Below, in pieces: positions 33,540 to 41,899 of a stretch of DNA of 41,910 bases (position 1 is its first letter; each line of letters starts with the position of its first letter). The notes beneath the pieces were generated by a model that was given only the letters and a program-made list of their open reading frames with translations, was not told where the DNA came from and did no database searches. The stretch is from NCBI GenBank assembly GCA_024398105.1, contig JAKSJP010000022.1, positions 1 to 41,910 of the forward strand, in the 5' to 3' direction. Origin of the DNA: Bacteroidales bacterium (GTDB lineage: Bacteria > Bacteroidota > Bacteroidia > Bacteroidales > UBA932). The position numbers and the translations under genes were made by a program.

Positions 33540-34169
33540 TTAGCGGTTAACTCTTGAGGCAAGGATGTCCTGTACACCGTCAACGAGAACCATTGAGTAT
33601 GAGTTCATGATAGCATATGTGCTGATCTCGTCAACTGTGATGACCTTTACCTCTGGGAGGTTACGTGATGAAAGGTAAATGTTTGTAGAGTTCTCAGGAA
33701 GGACGAAGAGTACCTTTCTGTCACCAGCCTTGAGAGCGCTGAGAATATTCATGAACTCCTTAGTCTTAGGAGCCTCCATTGAGAATGGCTCTACGACTGT
33801 GATAGCGTTTGCCTGTGCCTTGTAAGAAAGTGCAGAAACGCGTGCAAGTGATTTAACCTTCTTGTTAAGCTTTGTCCTGTAGTCACGTGGCTTTGGACCG
33901 TGGATGTTACCACCACCTACGAAGATACCTGACTTGAGTGAACCATGACGTGCGCCGCCGCCACCTTTCTGACGACCGAGCTTCTTGGTGCTGTAAGCAA
34001 CTTCGCTTCTGTCCTTAGTCTTTGCTGTGCCCTGACGCTGGTTTGCGAGGTACTGGACTACGTCGAGATAGATTGCATGGTCATTTGGCTGTACGCCGAA
34101 TACCTGCTCGTCGAGAACAACGGTCTTTCCAGACTCTGTTCCGTCAATTTTCAATACTTTCAATTCCAT
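33540..34169 (-). CDS. rplD: 50S ribosomal protein L4
   Basis: 209 aa. The tunnel loop RSEVAYSTKKLGRQKGGGGARHGSLKSGIFVGGGNIHGPKPRDYRTKLNKKVKSLA is intact. In E. coli L4 represses the S10 operon; whether it still can with the operon split is unknown. 5 bp after rplC. Confidence 0.98.
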   Translation of the reverse strand: MELKVLKIDGTESGKTVVLDEQVFGVQPNDHAIYLDVVQYLANQRQGTAKTKDRSEVAYSTKKLGRQKGGGGARHGSLKSGIFVGGGNIHGPKPRDYRTKLNKKVKSLARVSALSYKAQANAITVVEPFSMEAPKTKEFMNILSALKAGDRKVLFVLPENSTNIYLSSRNLPEVKVITVDEISTYAIMNSYSMVLVDGVQDILASRVNR

Positions 34170-34174
34170 AATCC

Positions 34175-34798
34175 TTATGCCTCCAAAATAACGTAAGAAC
34201 CCTTAGCTCCTGGTACAGAGCCCTTTACTACTACGAGATTGTTCTCAGGGATAACCTTGATGACAGCGAGGTTAGCAACCTTCACTCTCTCATTACCCAT
34301 GTGACCTGCCATGCGCATTCCTGGGAATACACGTGAAGGCCATGATGATGCACCCATTGAACCAGGGTGACGGAGACGGTTGTGCTGACCATGGGTCTGA
34401 CCACCTACTCCCTGGAAGTGGTGACGGTGCACAACTCCCTGGAATCCCTTACCCTTAGAGGTACCGACAACATTCACGAATGCGCCCTCTGAAATCACAT
34501 CAGCGAGTGCAACGGTGTCGCCTAACTTAAGCTCTCCTGCGAAGTCTGCTGGGAATTCAACGAGCTTGCGCTTAGGAGTGGTTCCTGCCTTTTCAAAATG
34601 CCCCATGAGCGGAGCGCTGGCATGTTTCTCTGTCATTTCGTCATAGGCAAGCTGTACAGCGGCATAACCATCTTTCTCTACTGTACGAACCTGCGTAACA
34701 ACACATGGACCAGCCTCAATAACGGTGCATGGAATGTTCTTTCCATCAGCACCGAAAACGGATGTCATTCCGATTTTCTTTCCAATTAATCCAGGCAT
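34175..34798 (-). CDS. rplC: 50S ribosomal protein L3
   Basis: 207 aa. [37 protein letters not shown] and the loop [57 protein letters not shown] are diagnostic. It is the first gene of the transcript here: rpsJ (S10), normally just upstream, is absent, and a consensus promoter precedes it. Confidence 0.98.
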   Translation of the reverse strand: MPGLIGKKIGMTSVFGADGKNIPCTVIEAGPCVVTQVRTVEKDGYAAVQLAYDEMTEKHASAPLMGHFEKAGTTPKRKLVEFPADFAGELKLGDTVALADVISEGAFVNVVGTSKGKGFQGVVHRHHFQGVGGQTHGQHNRLRHPGSMGASSWPSRVFPGMRMAGHMGNERVKVANLAVIKVIPENNLVVVKGSVPGAKGSYVILEA

Positions 34799-34860
34799 TG
34801 GTTTGGTTAATTAATTGTTAATTAATAAATTAAATAGTTCCGCCTATAATTTGCGGACTG

Positions 34861-34890
34861 CAAAGGTACTAATAATCTGTCAATTAACAA
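34861..34890 (-). promoter_or_regulatory. Promoter of the rplC-rpsC ribosomal transcript
   Basis: Minus strand: -33 TTG at 34888-34890, 19-base spacer, -7 TACCTTTG at 34861-34868, an exact match to the Bacteroidetes consensus. Transcription would begin near 34855, giving a leader of about 57 bases that holds AT-rich palindromic sequence (TTAATTAA copies). The gap 34799-34984 is a divergent promoter region shared with cdaA. Confidence 0.88.
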
Positions 34891-34953
34891 GCAGTTTTCA
34901 ACAATTTTTTCCACAAGAAGTGCTTCTGACCGCGCTGATATACATATTTTTAT

Positions 34954-34961
34954 TAAATTTG
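34954..34961 (+). promoter_or_regulatory. -7 box of the cdaA-mutS2 promoter
   Basis: TAAATTTG fits TAnnTTTG and lies 23 bases before the cdaA ATG. No clear -33 TTG at 19 bases. A GGAGG at 34976-34980 precedes the start by 4 bases, one of the few Shine-Dalgarno-like sequences in the window, but it overlaps the GGTACCATGG word. Confidence 0.55.
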
Positions 34962-34984
34962 TAGACTGTTAAAACGGAGGTACC

Positions 34985-35785
34985 ATGGTCCTGGCTCTTT
35001 TCGGCTTCCTAAGCCTGTCCTCGATGGACGTTCTGGACATATTGCTCGTAGGTGCGATAATCTTTCTGATGTTCAGATGGATCCGCGCCACCCCGGCAAT
35101 GAACATCTTCCTGGCGGTGTTCGCGATCTACCTGCTCATGCTCGTGGTGGACGCCCTGCACATGAAGATGATGAGCCGCCTGGTCAGCATTCTCGTGGAT
35201 GTCGGAGTCATCGCGATGATCGTCATATTCCAGCCTGAGATCCGCCACTTCCTGATGAAGATGGGATCGAACACCAGAGGACTGAGGATCATCAGCAAGC
35301 TTTTCGGCAACAAGGAAGGCGATATGAACAACAGCTCCGTCAACGAGATCTGCGAGGCCTGCAGAAGGATGTCGGCCGACAAGACCGGTGCGCTGATCGT
35401 GATTCCTCACAGCATCAACATACAGAGCATCATCGAGACCGGAGACATGATCGACGCGAAGATCAGCCGACGCCTCATCATGAACCTGTTCTTCAAGAAC
35501 TCGCCTCTTCACGACGGAGCGGTGATAATGAGCGGGGACAGGATAGTCGCGGCGAGATGTACCCTCCCTATAACCGAAAGGCAGGACATCCCGGCCAACT
35601 ACGGAATGAGGCACAGGGCTGCGATCGGGATGACCGAGAACTCGGACGCCGACGTGATAGTGGTATCTGAAGAGACCGGACACGTCTCGTTCGTCAAGTC
35701 AGGAGAGATCTCGACGATACATAACATAAATGAACTCAAGCTGCTCCTCGGACAGTCGATGACCGGGCTCGGAAGCACTATCTAG
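34985..35785 (+). CDS. cdaA: Diadenylate cyclase (c-di-AMP synthase), CdaA type
   Basis: 266 aa. Three N-terminal membrane helices (about residues 1-20, 20-35, 37-58), then the DAC domain. Catalytic motifs: D177-G-A in SPLHDGAVIMSGDRIVAARCTLPIT and R209-H-R in MRHRAAIGMTENSDADVIVVSEETG. It joins two ATP into c-di-AMP, the second messenger for osmolyte and wall balance. The ATG lies in GGTACCATGG (34979-34988). Downstream mutS2 begins 27 bp after the stop. Confidence 0.95.
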   Translation: MVLALFGFLSLSSMDVLDILLVGAIIFLMFRWIRATPAMNIFLAVFAIYLLMLVVDALHMKMMSRLVSILVDVGVIAMIVIFQPEIRHFLMKMGSNTRGLRIISKLFGNKEGDMNNSSVNEICEACRRMSADKTGALIVIPHSINIQSIIETGDMIDAKISRRLIMNLFFKNSPLHDGAVIMSGDRIVAARCTLPITERQDIPANYGMRHRAAIGMTENSDADVIVVSEETGHVSFVKSGEISTIHNINELKLLLGQSMTGLGSTI

Positions 35786-35812
35786 AAGGGCAGCACAGCA
35801 TAGAATCAGGAT

Positions 35813-38368
35813 TTGGAAGTGACAAGCGAAGGAAGGGACATAAGACTTGAGGCCAAGCTCGGCTTCGACAGGGTCAGGAAATCAGTTTCTGACCGCTGCA
35901 GCACCGAGTATGCGGTGGCCAAGGTAGAGCAGGAAGAGTTTTCAAGGGACGCCAGGGAGATCAGACGCAGGCTGCAGCTCACAGACGAGATGAGGCTGAT
36001 CGTCATGTTCGAGGACGGCTTCCCTACAAACGGCTACATCGACTGCGTCCAGTTCCTCAAGGTACTCCAGAACGACGGAGCCAACATCGACCTGCTTTCG
36101 CTCGGAAAGCTCAGGACGATGCTCCAGACCCTCACCAAGATCACCAATTTCTTCGGAGGCATCAGGGACGGAGTCTATCCCAACCTCAAGAGAATGACTT
36201 CCAGGATCGCCGTCTTCCCTGAGGTGAGCCGCAGGATAGACAGCATACTCGACAGGCACGGAAACGTCAAGGACACAGCGTCCGACGCCCTCTATGATAT
36301 AAGGAAAAGCCTCAAGGACAAGGAAAGCTCAGTCTCAAAGGTCGCCAACTCGATACTCAGGAAGGCTCAGCAGGAAGGCCTCGTGGACAGCGACGCCAGC
36401 ATATCGATGCGCGACGGCAAGCTCCTCATCCCGGTCAATTCCTCAAAGAAGAGAAGCTTCAGCGGCTTCGTCTATGACGAGTCGGCCAGCGGAAAGACGA
36501 CCTTCATCCAGCCGATGGAGGTGATCGCCCTCGAGAACGAGATCAGCGAGCTCCACTTCGCGGAGCAGCGCGAGATATTCAGGATACTCTCCGAGTTCAG
36601 CGACTTCCTCAGGCCATACGTACCGGAGCTTCTGGACGGCGCGGTCTGCATAGGCGAGCTGGACTTCTTCATGGCAAAGGCGAACGTCGCCCTCGACTAC
36701 ATCGCCGGAATGCCTGTCATCTCGGAAAGCGGAGAGATGGACCTGCGCAAGGCCCGCCACCCGCTGCTCGAGAAAGCCCTCCGCAGCGAAGGCAAGCAGA
36801 TCGTCCCTCAGACCGTCACCCTCACACCTGCGAAGCACATCCTCCTCATCTCAGGCCCTAACGCCGGAGGAAAGTCAGTCTGCCTCAAGACGGTCGGACT
36901 GCTCCAGTACATGTTCCAGTGGGGAATGCTCATCCCGACTTCCGAAAGCTCGGAGATGGTCGTCTTCGACAGGATCATGGTAGATATCGGCGACGGACAG
37001 AGCATTGACAACGACCTCAGTACCTACAGCTCCTTCCTCGAGCAGATGAAGGACATGCTCGGCAAGGCGGACGAGAAGACACTCGTGCTGATCGACGAGT
37101 TCGGTTCCGGAACCGAGCCTGCCGCAGGCGGAGCGATCGCCGAGTCGATCCTCGCCGAACTTGACAAGAGAGGAACATACGGTGTCATCACCACCCATTA
37201 TACCAACCTCAAGCTCTACGCGACCTCGAACGACTGCGGAGTGATCAACGGCGCCATGCAGTTCGACGCAGTCAACATCGCGCCGCTCTTCAAGCTCGAG
37301 ATCGGCATGCCGGGCAACTCGTTCGCATTCGAGCTCGCCAGGAAGATGGGACTTCCTGAGTCGATCGTCAAGGACGCCGAGAGCCGTGCAGGCGAGGAAT
37401 ACGTCGGAATCGAGAGGAACCTCCGCAAGATCGCCCGCAACCGCAGGGCCCTCGACGAGAAGCTCCAGAAGATACGCAAGACCGACCAGACCCTCGAGAA
37501 CATCACCGACAAGTACCAGAAGGAGCTCCAGAACATCAAGCAGATGAAGAAGGACATCCTCGACGAGGCCCACAAGGAAGCCGAGGAGATCGTCAAGGGA
37601 GCCAACAAGCAGGTCGAGAACACCATCCGCACCATCAAGGAATCCCAGGCCGAGAAGGAAAAGACCATGGAAGCCCGCAAGGAGCTCCAGAACTTCGTCA
37701 GCGTCCTGGCACTCCGCAAGACGCAGGACAAGAAGGACAAGGACGCCCACCTCGAAGAGCGTCTCCGCAGGCTCGAGGAGCGCAAGGCCCGTCAGCAGGC
37801 CCGCAAACAGCAGAGGATGGACGAGAAGCAGAAGGCCGAGGCCGAGCGACTGGCCGAGGAGGCACGACGCGAGAGCGAGTTCCGCAACGGAAAGCTCGAG
37901 GTCGGCGAGAAAGTGCGCATAAAGGACAACGGAATGGTCGGCGAGGTCTCCAAGGTATCGAACAAGGCCGTCACAGTCATCATCGGCTCGATCACCAGCA
38001 AGATGCCGCTCGACAGGGTTGAGAGGATCACCTCGAACGAGTTCAAGAGCGCAGTCAGGACCGTCAGGAACAACGCCCCGACAACGACCGTCCAGGACAG
38101 CTCGATGATGGAGCGCAAGCTCAACTTCAAGACCGAGCTCGACATCAGAGGCGCGAGAGTGAGCGAGGCCCTCGAGACAGTCATGAAGTACGTCGACGAC
38201 GCGATCATGCTCAACGTCCCTTCGGTACGCATCATCCATGGCAAGGGCACAGGCGCCCTGCGCGAGGAGATCCAGAAGTTCGTGAGGACGACCCCTGGCG
38301 TCGCATCGGTGAAGGACGAGCACATCCAGTTCGGCGGAACCGGCGTCACCATCGTGACATTCGAATAA
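35813..38368 (+). CDS. mutS2: Endonuclease MutS2
   Basis: 851 aa, full length. MutS core and clamp (1-330), ATPase with Walker A GPNAGGKS (348-355) and Walker B LVLIDEFGSG (424-433), a long charged coiled coil (about 520-690), then the Smr nuclease domain from 776 (LDIRGARVSEA) with HGKGTGALR at 809. MutS2 suppresses recombination and rescues collided ribosomes in other bacteria. The start is not ATG: an in-frame stop at 35801-35803 leaves only TTG 35813 or GTG 35819; I give the first. Same transcript as cdaA. Confidence 0.94.
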   Translation: MEVTSEGRDIRLEAKLGFDRVRKSVSDRCSTEYAVAKVEQEEFSRDAREIRRRLQLTDEMRLIVMFEDGFPTNGYIDCVQFLKVLQNDGANIDLLSLGKLRTMLQTLTKITNFFGGIRDGVYPNLKRMTSRIAVFPEVSRRIDSILDRHGNVKDTASDALYDIRKSLKDKESSVSKVANSILRKAQQEGLVDSDASISMRDGKLLIPVNSSKKRSFSGFVYDESASGKTTFIQPMEVIALENEISELHFAEQREIFRILSEFSDFLRPYVPELLDGAVCIGELDFFMAKANVALDYIAGMPVISESGEMDLRKARHPLLEKALRSEGKQIVPQTVTLTPAKHILLISGPNAGGKSVCLKTVGLLQYMFQWGMLIPTSESSEMVVFDRIMVDIGDGQSIDNDLSTYSSFLEQMKDMLGKADEKTLVLIDEFGSGTEPAAGGAIAESILAELDKRGTYGVITTHYTNLKLYATSNDCGVINGAMQFDAVNIAPLFKLEIGMPGNSFAFELARKMGLPESIVKDAESRAGEEYVGIERNLRKIARNRRALDEKLQKIRKTDQTLENITDKYQKELQNIKQMKKDILDEAHKEAEEIVKGANKQVENTIRTIKESQAEKEKTMEARKELQNFVSVLALRKTQDKKDKDAHLEERLRRLEERKARQQARKQQRMDEKQKAEAERLAEEARRESEFRNGKLEVGEKVRIKDNGMVGEVSKVSNKAVTVIIGSITSKMPLDRVERITSNEFKSAVRTVRNNAPTTTVQDSSMMERKLNFKTELDIRGARVSEALETVMKYVDDAIMLNVPSVRIIHGKGTGALREEIQKFVRTTPGVASVKDEHIQFGGTGVTIVTFE

Positions 38369-38414
38369 CAGGGCACCGGCGTCGGAGCCGGTACCATGGA
38401 CATGATACAACAAT

Positions 38415-38801
38415 ATGAACAGGCAGATCGGAAGGATAGGAGAGGAGGCAGTGTGTGCATATCTGCAGGAGCGCGGCCATTCAATTCTGGAGAGGAACTG
38501 GAGGACAGGGCATCTCGAGGTCGACATCATTTCACTTTACAAGGACGGAATCCATTTCACGGAGGTCAAGACCCGTGTGGCCCCGCTGTCGGCGGACCCG
38601 ATGGAGAACATCAGCCCTGCCAAGCAGCGCAACATCTCCAGGGCGGCGGTCAGGTATATGTCGCAGCTGAGGAAGACGCCGGGGCAGGGTACCATGGTCC
38701 AGGACGCAGAGATCTCTCTGGACGTCGCAAGCGTAGTCCTGGACGGAGGAAAGACCACGATCGAGTATATGGCAGGGGCCTACGTGCCCATGCACGTGTA
38801 G
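38415..38801 (+). CDS. yraN: YraN family protein (UPF0102), nuclease-like fold
   Basis: 128 aa. UPF0102 pattern: GRIGEEAVCAYLQERGHSILERNWRTGHLEVDIISLYKDGIHFTEVKTR, with the E-x-D...E-x-K residues of a PD-(D/E)XK-type nuclease fold. Function not established. A GGTACCATGG word lies just upstream (38390-38399) and another inside (38688-38697). The start at 38415 gives the family N-terminus; an ATG at 38396 opens a different, non-matching frame. 46 bp after mutS2. Confidence 0.9.
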   Translation: MNRQIGRIGEEAVCAYLQERGHSILERNWRTGHLEVDIISLYKDGIHFTEVKTRVAPLSADPMENISPAKQRNISRAAVRYMSQLRKTPGQGTMVQDAEISLDVASVVLDGGKTTIEYMAGAYVPMHV

Positions 38802-38802
38802 A

Positions 38803-38832
38803 TTTGCATATTAATAATAATTAGTATCTTTG
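38803..38832 (+). promoter_or_regulatory. Promoter of the YeiH-type transporter gene
   Basis: -33 TTTG at 38803-38806, 18-base spacer, -7 TATCTTTG at 38825-38832. The leader would be about 40 bases. The -33 box begins 2 bases after the yraN stop. Confidence 0.8.
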
Positions 38833-38876
38833 CTATCCAATACAGAACGTACTAATACCTAAAATAATAAAGTATC

Positions 38877-40211
38877 ATGAAATCGTTTTCTGATTTTTGG
38901 AAGAAGGAAGACTGGCAGGCAGTATGGCTCGGAGGTATCGTGATCCTCATCGCATGCATCGCTGTCCTCACAAAGGCTTTCGACTTCTCTGCCCTCAAGT
39001 TCAGCACATGGGGATTCGGTGAGTCTGATACCGCTACCCTTGCCGCTCTTGGCAAGCAGTTCGCTGCAGGTGCCTTCTGGGTAAAGACCCTCGTCACAGT
39101 AGCTGTGACAGGTGTTCTCTTCACACTCGGTGTGAAACTTCAGGGAGGCAGCGTGAAGGAATATGTCCCAGCATTCCTCGGCCTCTTCGCCCTTGCATTC
39201 ATCGTCCGCCTCGTCAGCGCCGAGTTCACACTCAACCGCTACCTCGAGTGGGCATTCTGGGCACTCATCATCGGTCTCCTCATCTCTAATACAGTAGGAG
39301 TTCCGAAGTGGCTCAAGCCAGCGATCAAGACTGAGTTCTACATCAAGACCGGTCTCGTGATCATGGGTTTCTCAGTCCTCTTCTCCAACATCGCCAAGTT
39401 CGGTCTCTACGGTCTCGGTATCGCATGGATCGTGACTCCAGTGGTCATCATCTTCATGTGGTGGCTCGGAACAAAGGTGTTCAAGATGGACAACAAGCCG
39501 CTGGTCATCACTCTTGCCGCTGCTACCAGCGTCTGCGGTACATCTGCAGCCATCGCTACCGGCGCAGCTTCAAACTGCAAGAAGACTGACCTCACGATGG
39601 CAGTTTCAATCTCTATCATCTTCACAGTCCTCATGATGGTCTTCGAGCCAATGATCGTGAAGGCTACAGGCATGAGCCCTATCATGGGCGGTTCGCTCAT
39701 CGGTGGTACGGTCGACTCTACAGGTGCTGTCGCAGTCGCTGGTTCAACCCTCGGCGGCGAGGCTGAAAAGGCTGCAGTGCTCGTAAAGATGATCCAGAAC
39801 ATCCTCATCGGCTTCATCGCATTCTTCGTAGCTGTATTCTTCGCTACACGCGTCGACAAGACAGGTGAGAAGAAGGTAGGCGCAAGCGAGATCTGGACAA
39901 GATTCCCTAAGTTCATCATCGGTTTCTTCGTGGCATCCCTCATCGCTTCATTCATCATCCAGCCTCTCGCTGGTGCTGACCAGGTAAGCGCTATCAACAA
40001 GGTGCTCGACCAGTACAAGAACTGGGCATTCGTACTTGCATTCACCAGCATCGGTCTCGACACCAACTTCAAGGAGATCGCAAAGCAGATGCAGGGTGGC
40101 AAGGTGCTCTGGCTCTACCTCATCGGCCAGATCTTCAACATTGCACTCACATTCTTCGCAGTATGGTTCCTCCTTTCAGGAGCAATCTTCCCAATCCCTA
40201 CACTCAACTAA
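38877..40211 (+). CDS. YeiH/UPF0324 family putative sulfate exporter
   Basis: 444 aa, integral membrane, about ten or eleven helices. Family marks: GLVIMGFSVLFSNIAKFGLYGLGIAW, LAAATSVCGTSAAIATGAAS and GGTVDSTGAVAVAGSTLGGEAEKAAVLVKMIQN, then FALAFTSIGLDTNFKEIAKQM-like text near the end. Proteins of this family are annotated as sulfate exporters, but the substrate is rarely shown. Longer than E. coli YeiH (about 350), with extra N-terminal helices. It has its own promoter. Confidence 0.87.
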   Translation: MKSFSDFWKKEDWQAVWLGGIVILIACIAVLTKAFDFSALKFSTWGFGESDTATLAALGKQFAAGAFWVKTLVTVAVTGVLFTLGVKLQGGSVKEYVPAFLGLFALAFIVRLVSAEFTLNRYLEWAFWALIIGLLISNTVGVPKWLKPAIKTEFYIKTGLVIMGFSVLFSNIAKFGLYGLGIAWIVTPVVIIFMWWLGTKVFKMDNKPLVITLAAATSVCGTSAAIATGAASNCKKTDLTMAVSISIIFTVLMMVFEPMIVKATGMSPIMGGSLIGGTVDSTGAVAVAGSTLGGEAEKAAVLVKMIQNILIGFIAFFVAVFFATRVDKTGEKKVGASEIWTRFPKFIIGFFVASLIASFIIQPLAGADQVSAINKVLDQYKNWAFVLAFTSIGLDTNFKEIAKQMQGGKVLWLYLIGQIFNIALTFFAVWFLLSGAIFPIPTLN

Positions 40212-40249
40212 GTATAGGAACTGCGGAAGCCTGAATTCAATATTGGACC

Positions 40250-40537
40250 ATGGCTAAAAGCAAGAAAGAGATAATCTTCAGAGTGGTGACGATCCTTACG
40301 GTCGTCGCCATTTTGATTTGTGCCGGCTATATCATGGCCCACCGCATGGGCCTCAACCCCGACTACGACTTCGGTGCCGGTGCCTACTACTACGCCGACA
40401 TCCCCCAGTTCGAACGCTTCACCCCGACCGAGGCCTACAAGAGCTCGATACCATATTGGGTCCATGTCGTCCTGTTCCTGGCCTGGGGCTGGCTGATGTA
40501 CCGCCTCTGGTGCTGGATTGACAAGTCAGGTAAATAA
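40250..40537 (+). CDS. Small membrane protein, unknown function
   Basis: 95 aa. Lysine-rich start (MAKSKKEIIFR), helix 1 about residues 11-30 (VVTILTVVAILICAGYIMAH), a tyrosine-rich loop (DYDFGAGAYYYADIPQFERFTP) and helix 2 about 67-88 (YWVHVVLFLAWGWLMYRLWCWI). No family recognised. It lies 38 bp after the transporter with no promoter of its own seen, so it may be a partner subunit (inference). The stop codon is inside the first stem of a long hairpin. Confidence 0.75.
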   Translation: MAKSKKEIIFRVVTILTVVAILICAGYIMAHRMGLNPDYDFGAGAYYYADIPQFERFTPTEAYKSSIPYWVHVVLFLAWGWLMYRLWCWIDKSGK

Positions 40538-40573
40538 TTAAAGCAGAGCTAAATCGCTCTGCTTTAATTATTT
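40532..40573. terminator. 18-bp perfect hairpin, probable bidirectional terminator
   Basis: Arms 40532-40549 and 40556-40573 are exact complements with a 6-base loop (TAAATC). The stem begins inside the last codons of the small membrane protein gene. The T-rich right arm (TTTAATTATTT) can terminate plus-strand transcripts. Confidence 0.75.
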
Positions 40574-40616
40574 ACAAATTAACTTTCGGCTAAATTACCG
40601 AAAGTTAATTTGTAAA
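40571..40616. terminator. 19-bp perfect hairpin next to the first, possible purT terminator
   Basis: Arms 40571-40589 and 40598-40616 are exact complements with an 8-base loop (CTAAATTA). It shares bases 40571-40573 with the previous stem, so the two cannot be fully formed at once. It lies 41 bases beyond the purT stop on the minus strand, but no U-tract follows there. Confidence 0.5.
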
Positions 40617-40657
40617 ACACTGTATATCAATCAGTTGTCTTAAACCAACCAATCAAT

Positions 40658-41848
40658 CTATCGCGGAAGTACGTGGATATTGAGCTTCGAATAGGCCTGC
40701 TCAGCCTTCTGAAGGGCGTCCTCGATCGAGATGCCGGTGGCGAGGATGACACCGAAGCGGCGATGGCCGACAACCTCCGGCTTTGCGAAGAGACGGATCT
40801 GTACGCCTTCCTCTGAAAGAGCCTCCTCGAGACCTGAGAATTCAACCTTGTCAGAATCGCCGTCGATGACGATTGCCTTTGAAGCGCTAGGACCGTAGAA
40901 CTTGACGCCTGGGATAGGGAGACCAAGGATTGCGCGTGCATGGAGCGCGAACTCAGAGAGATCCTGAGAAATCATGGTGACCATACCTGTATCATGAGGA
41001 CGTGGAGAGACCTCGCTGAAGATGACTTCGTCACCCTTGACGAACATCTCGACACCGAAGATTCCGTAGCCACCGAGAGCACCTGTGACCTTACGCGCGA
41101 TTTCCTCTGCCTGGGCGAGAGCGGCTGGGCTCATAGGCTGAGGCTGCCATGATTCGCGGTAGTCACCGTCGACCTGGCGATGTCCTACAGGAGCGAGGCA
41201 GGTTGTGCCGGCACTGTGACGGACGGTAAGGAGTGTGATCTCATAGTCAAACTTCACGAAGCCCTCGACAATGACGCGGCCTGCACCGGCGCGGCCACCT
41301 TCCTGGGCGATATGCCATGAGTTCATGATGTCGTCCTCTGACTTCACGACGCTCTGGCCGTGGCCAGACGAGCTCATGATAGGCTTCACGACGCATGGTA
41401 TGCCTACTTCAGCGATCGCAGCCTTGAAATCCTCAAGGGTGTCTGCGAACTTATATGTCGCAGTCGGAAGGCCGAGCTCCTCTGCAGCCAGACGGCGGAT
41501 GCCTTCTCTGTTCATGGTAAGAAGTGCGGCGTTCGCAGTAGGGATTACATTGTAGCCTTCCTTCTCAAGCTCTACGAGAGTAGGAGTAGCGATAGCCTCG
41601 ACCTCGGGGATGATGAAGTCCGGCTGTTCCTTTTCGATGATCTCGCGGAGGGCTGCTCCGTCAAGCATGTTCACCACATAGCTGCGGTGAGCCACCTGCA
41701 TCGCAGGGGCGTTAGGGTAACGGTCGAGAGCGATTGTCTCGACACCATAGCGCTGAAGCTCGAGTACTACTTCCTTGCCAAGTTCACCTGAACCGCAGAG
41801 AAGAGCCTTCTTCGCAGTTGCAGTAAGAGCTGATCCAATTGTAAGCAT
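40658..41848 (-). CDS. purT: Formate-dependent phosphoribosylglycinamide formyltransferase (GAR transformylase 2)
   Basis: 396 aa, ATP-grasp enzyme that makes formyl-GAR from GAR, formate and ATP in purine synthesis. Motifs: [44 protein letters not shown] at the N-terminus, [16 protein letters not shown] (ATP loop), [27 protein letters not shown] (metal-binding glutamates), and C-terminal [12 protein letters not shown]. Full length for PurT (about 390). Preceded by a TAGATTTG box. Confidence 0.97.
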   Translation of the reverse strand: MLTIGSALTATAKKALLCGSGELGKEVVLELQRYGVETIALDRYPNAPAMQVAHRSYVVNMLDGAALREIIEKEQPDFIIPEVEAIATPTLVELEKEGYNVIPTANAALLTMNREGIRRLAAEELGLPTATYKFADTLEDFKAAIAEVGIPCVVKPIMSSSGHGQSVVKSEDDIMNSWHIAQEGGRAGAGRVIVEGFVKFDYEITLLTVRHSAGTTCLAPVGHRQVDGDYRESWQPQPMSPAALAQAEEIARKVTGALGGYGIFGVEMFVKGDEVIFSEVSPRPHDTGMVTMISQDLSEFALHARAILGLPIPGVKFYGPSASKAIVIDGDSDKVEFSGLEEALSEEGVQIRLFAKPEVVGHRRFGVILATGISIEDALQKAEQAYSKLNIHVLPR

Positions 41849-41891
41849 ATAAATATCGTTGTTGAAGTAAAAATTCTCTTTTGACAGAGTA

Positions 41892-41899
41892 CAAATCTA
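41892..41899 (-). promoter_or_regulatory. -7 box of the purT promoter
   Basis: Minus-strand TAGATTTG fits TAnnTTTG, 43 bases before the purT start. The -33 box would fall outside the window. Confidence 0.55.

Noticed and set aside
36875-38530. 551-codon open frame antisense to mutS2
   Set aside because: Composition is leucine/valine/aspartate-rich, as expected of the complement of CTC/GAC-rich codons. No domain is recognisable and mutS2 is intact opposite it.
38396-38824. Open frame starting at the ATG of the GGTACCATGG word before yraN
   Set aside because: It is in another frame from the UPF0102 protein, with arbitrary composition; the conserved protein starts at 38415.
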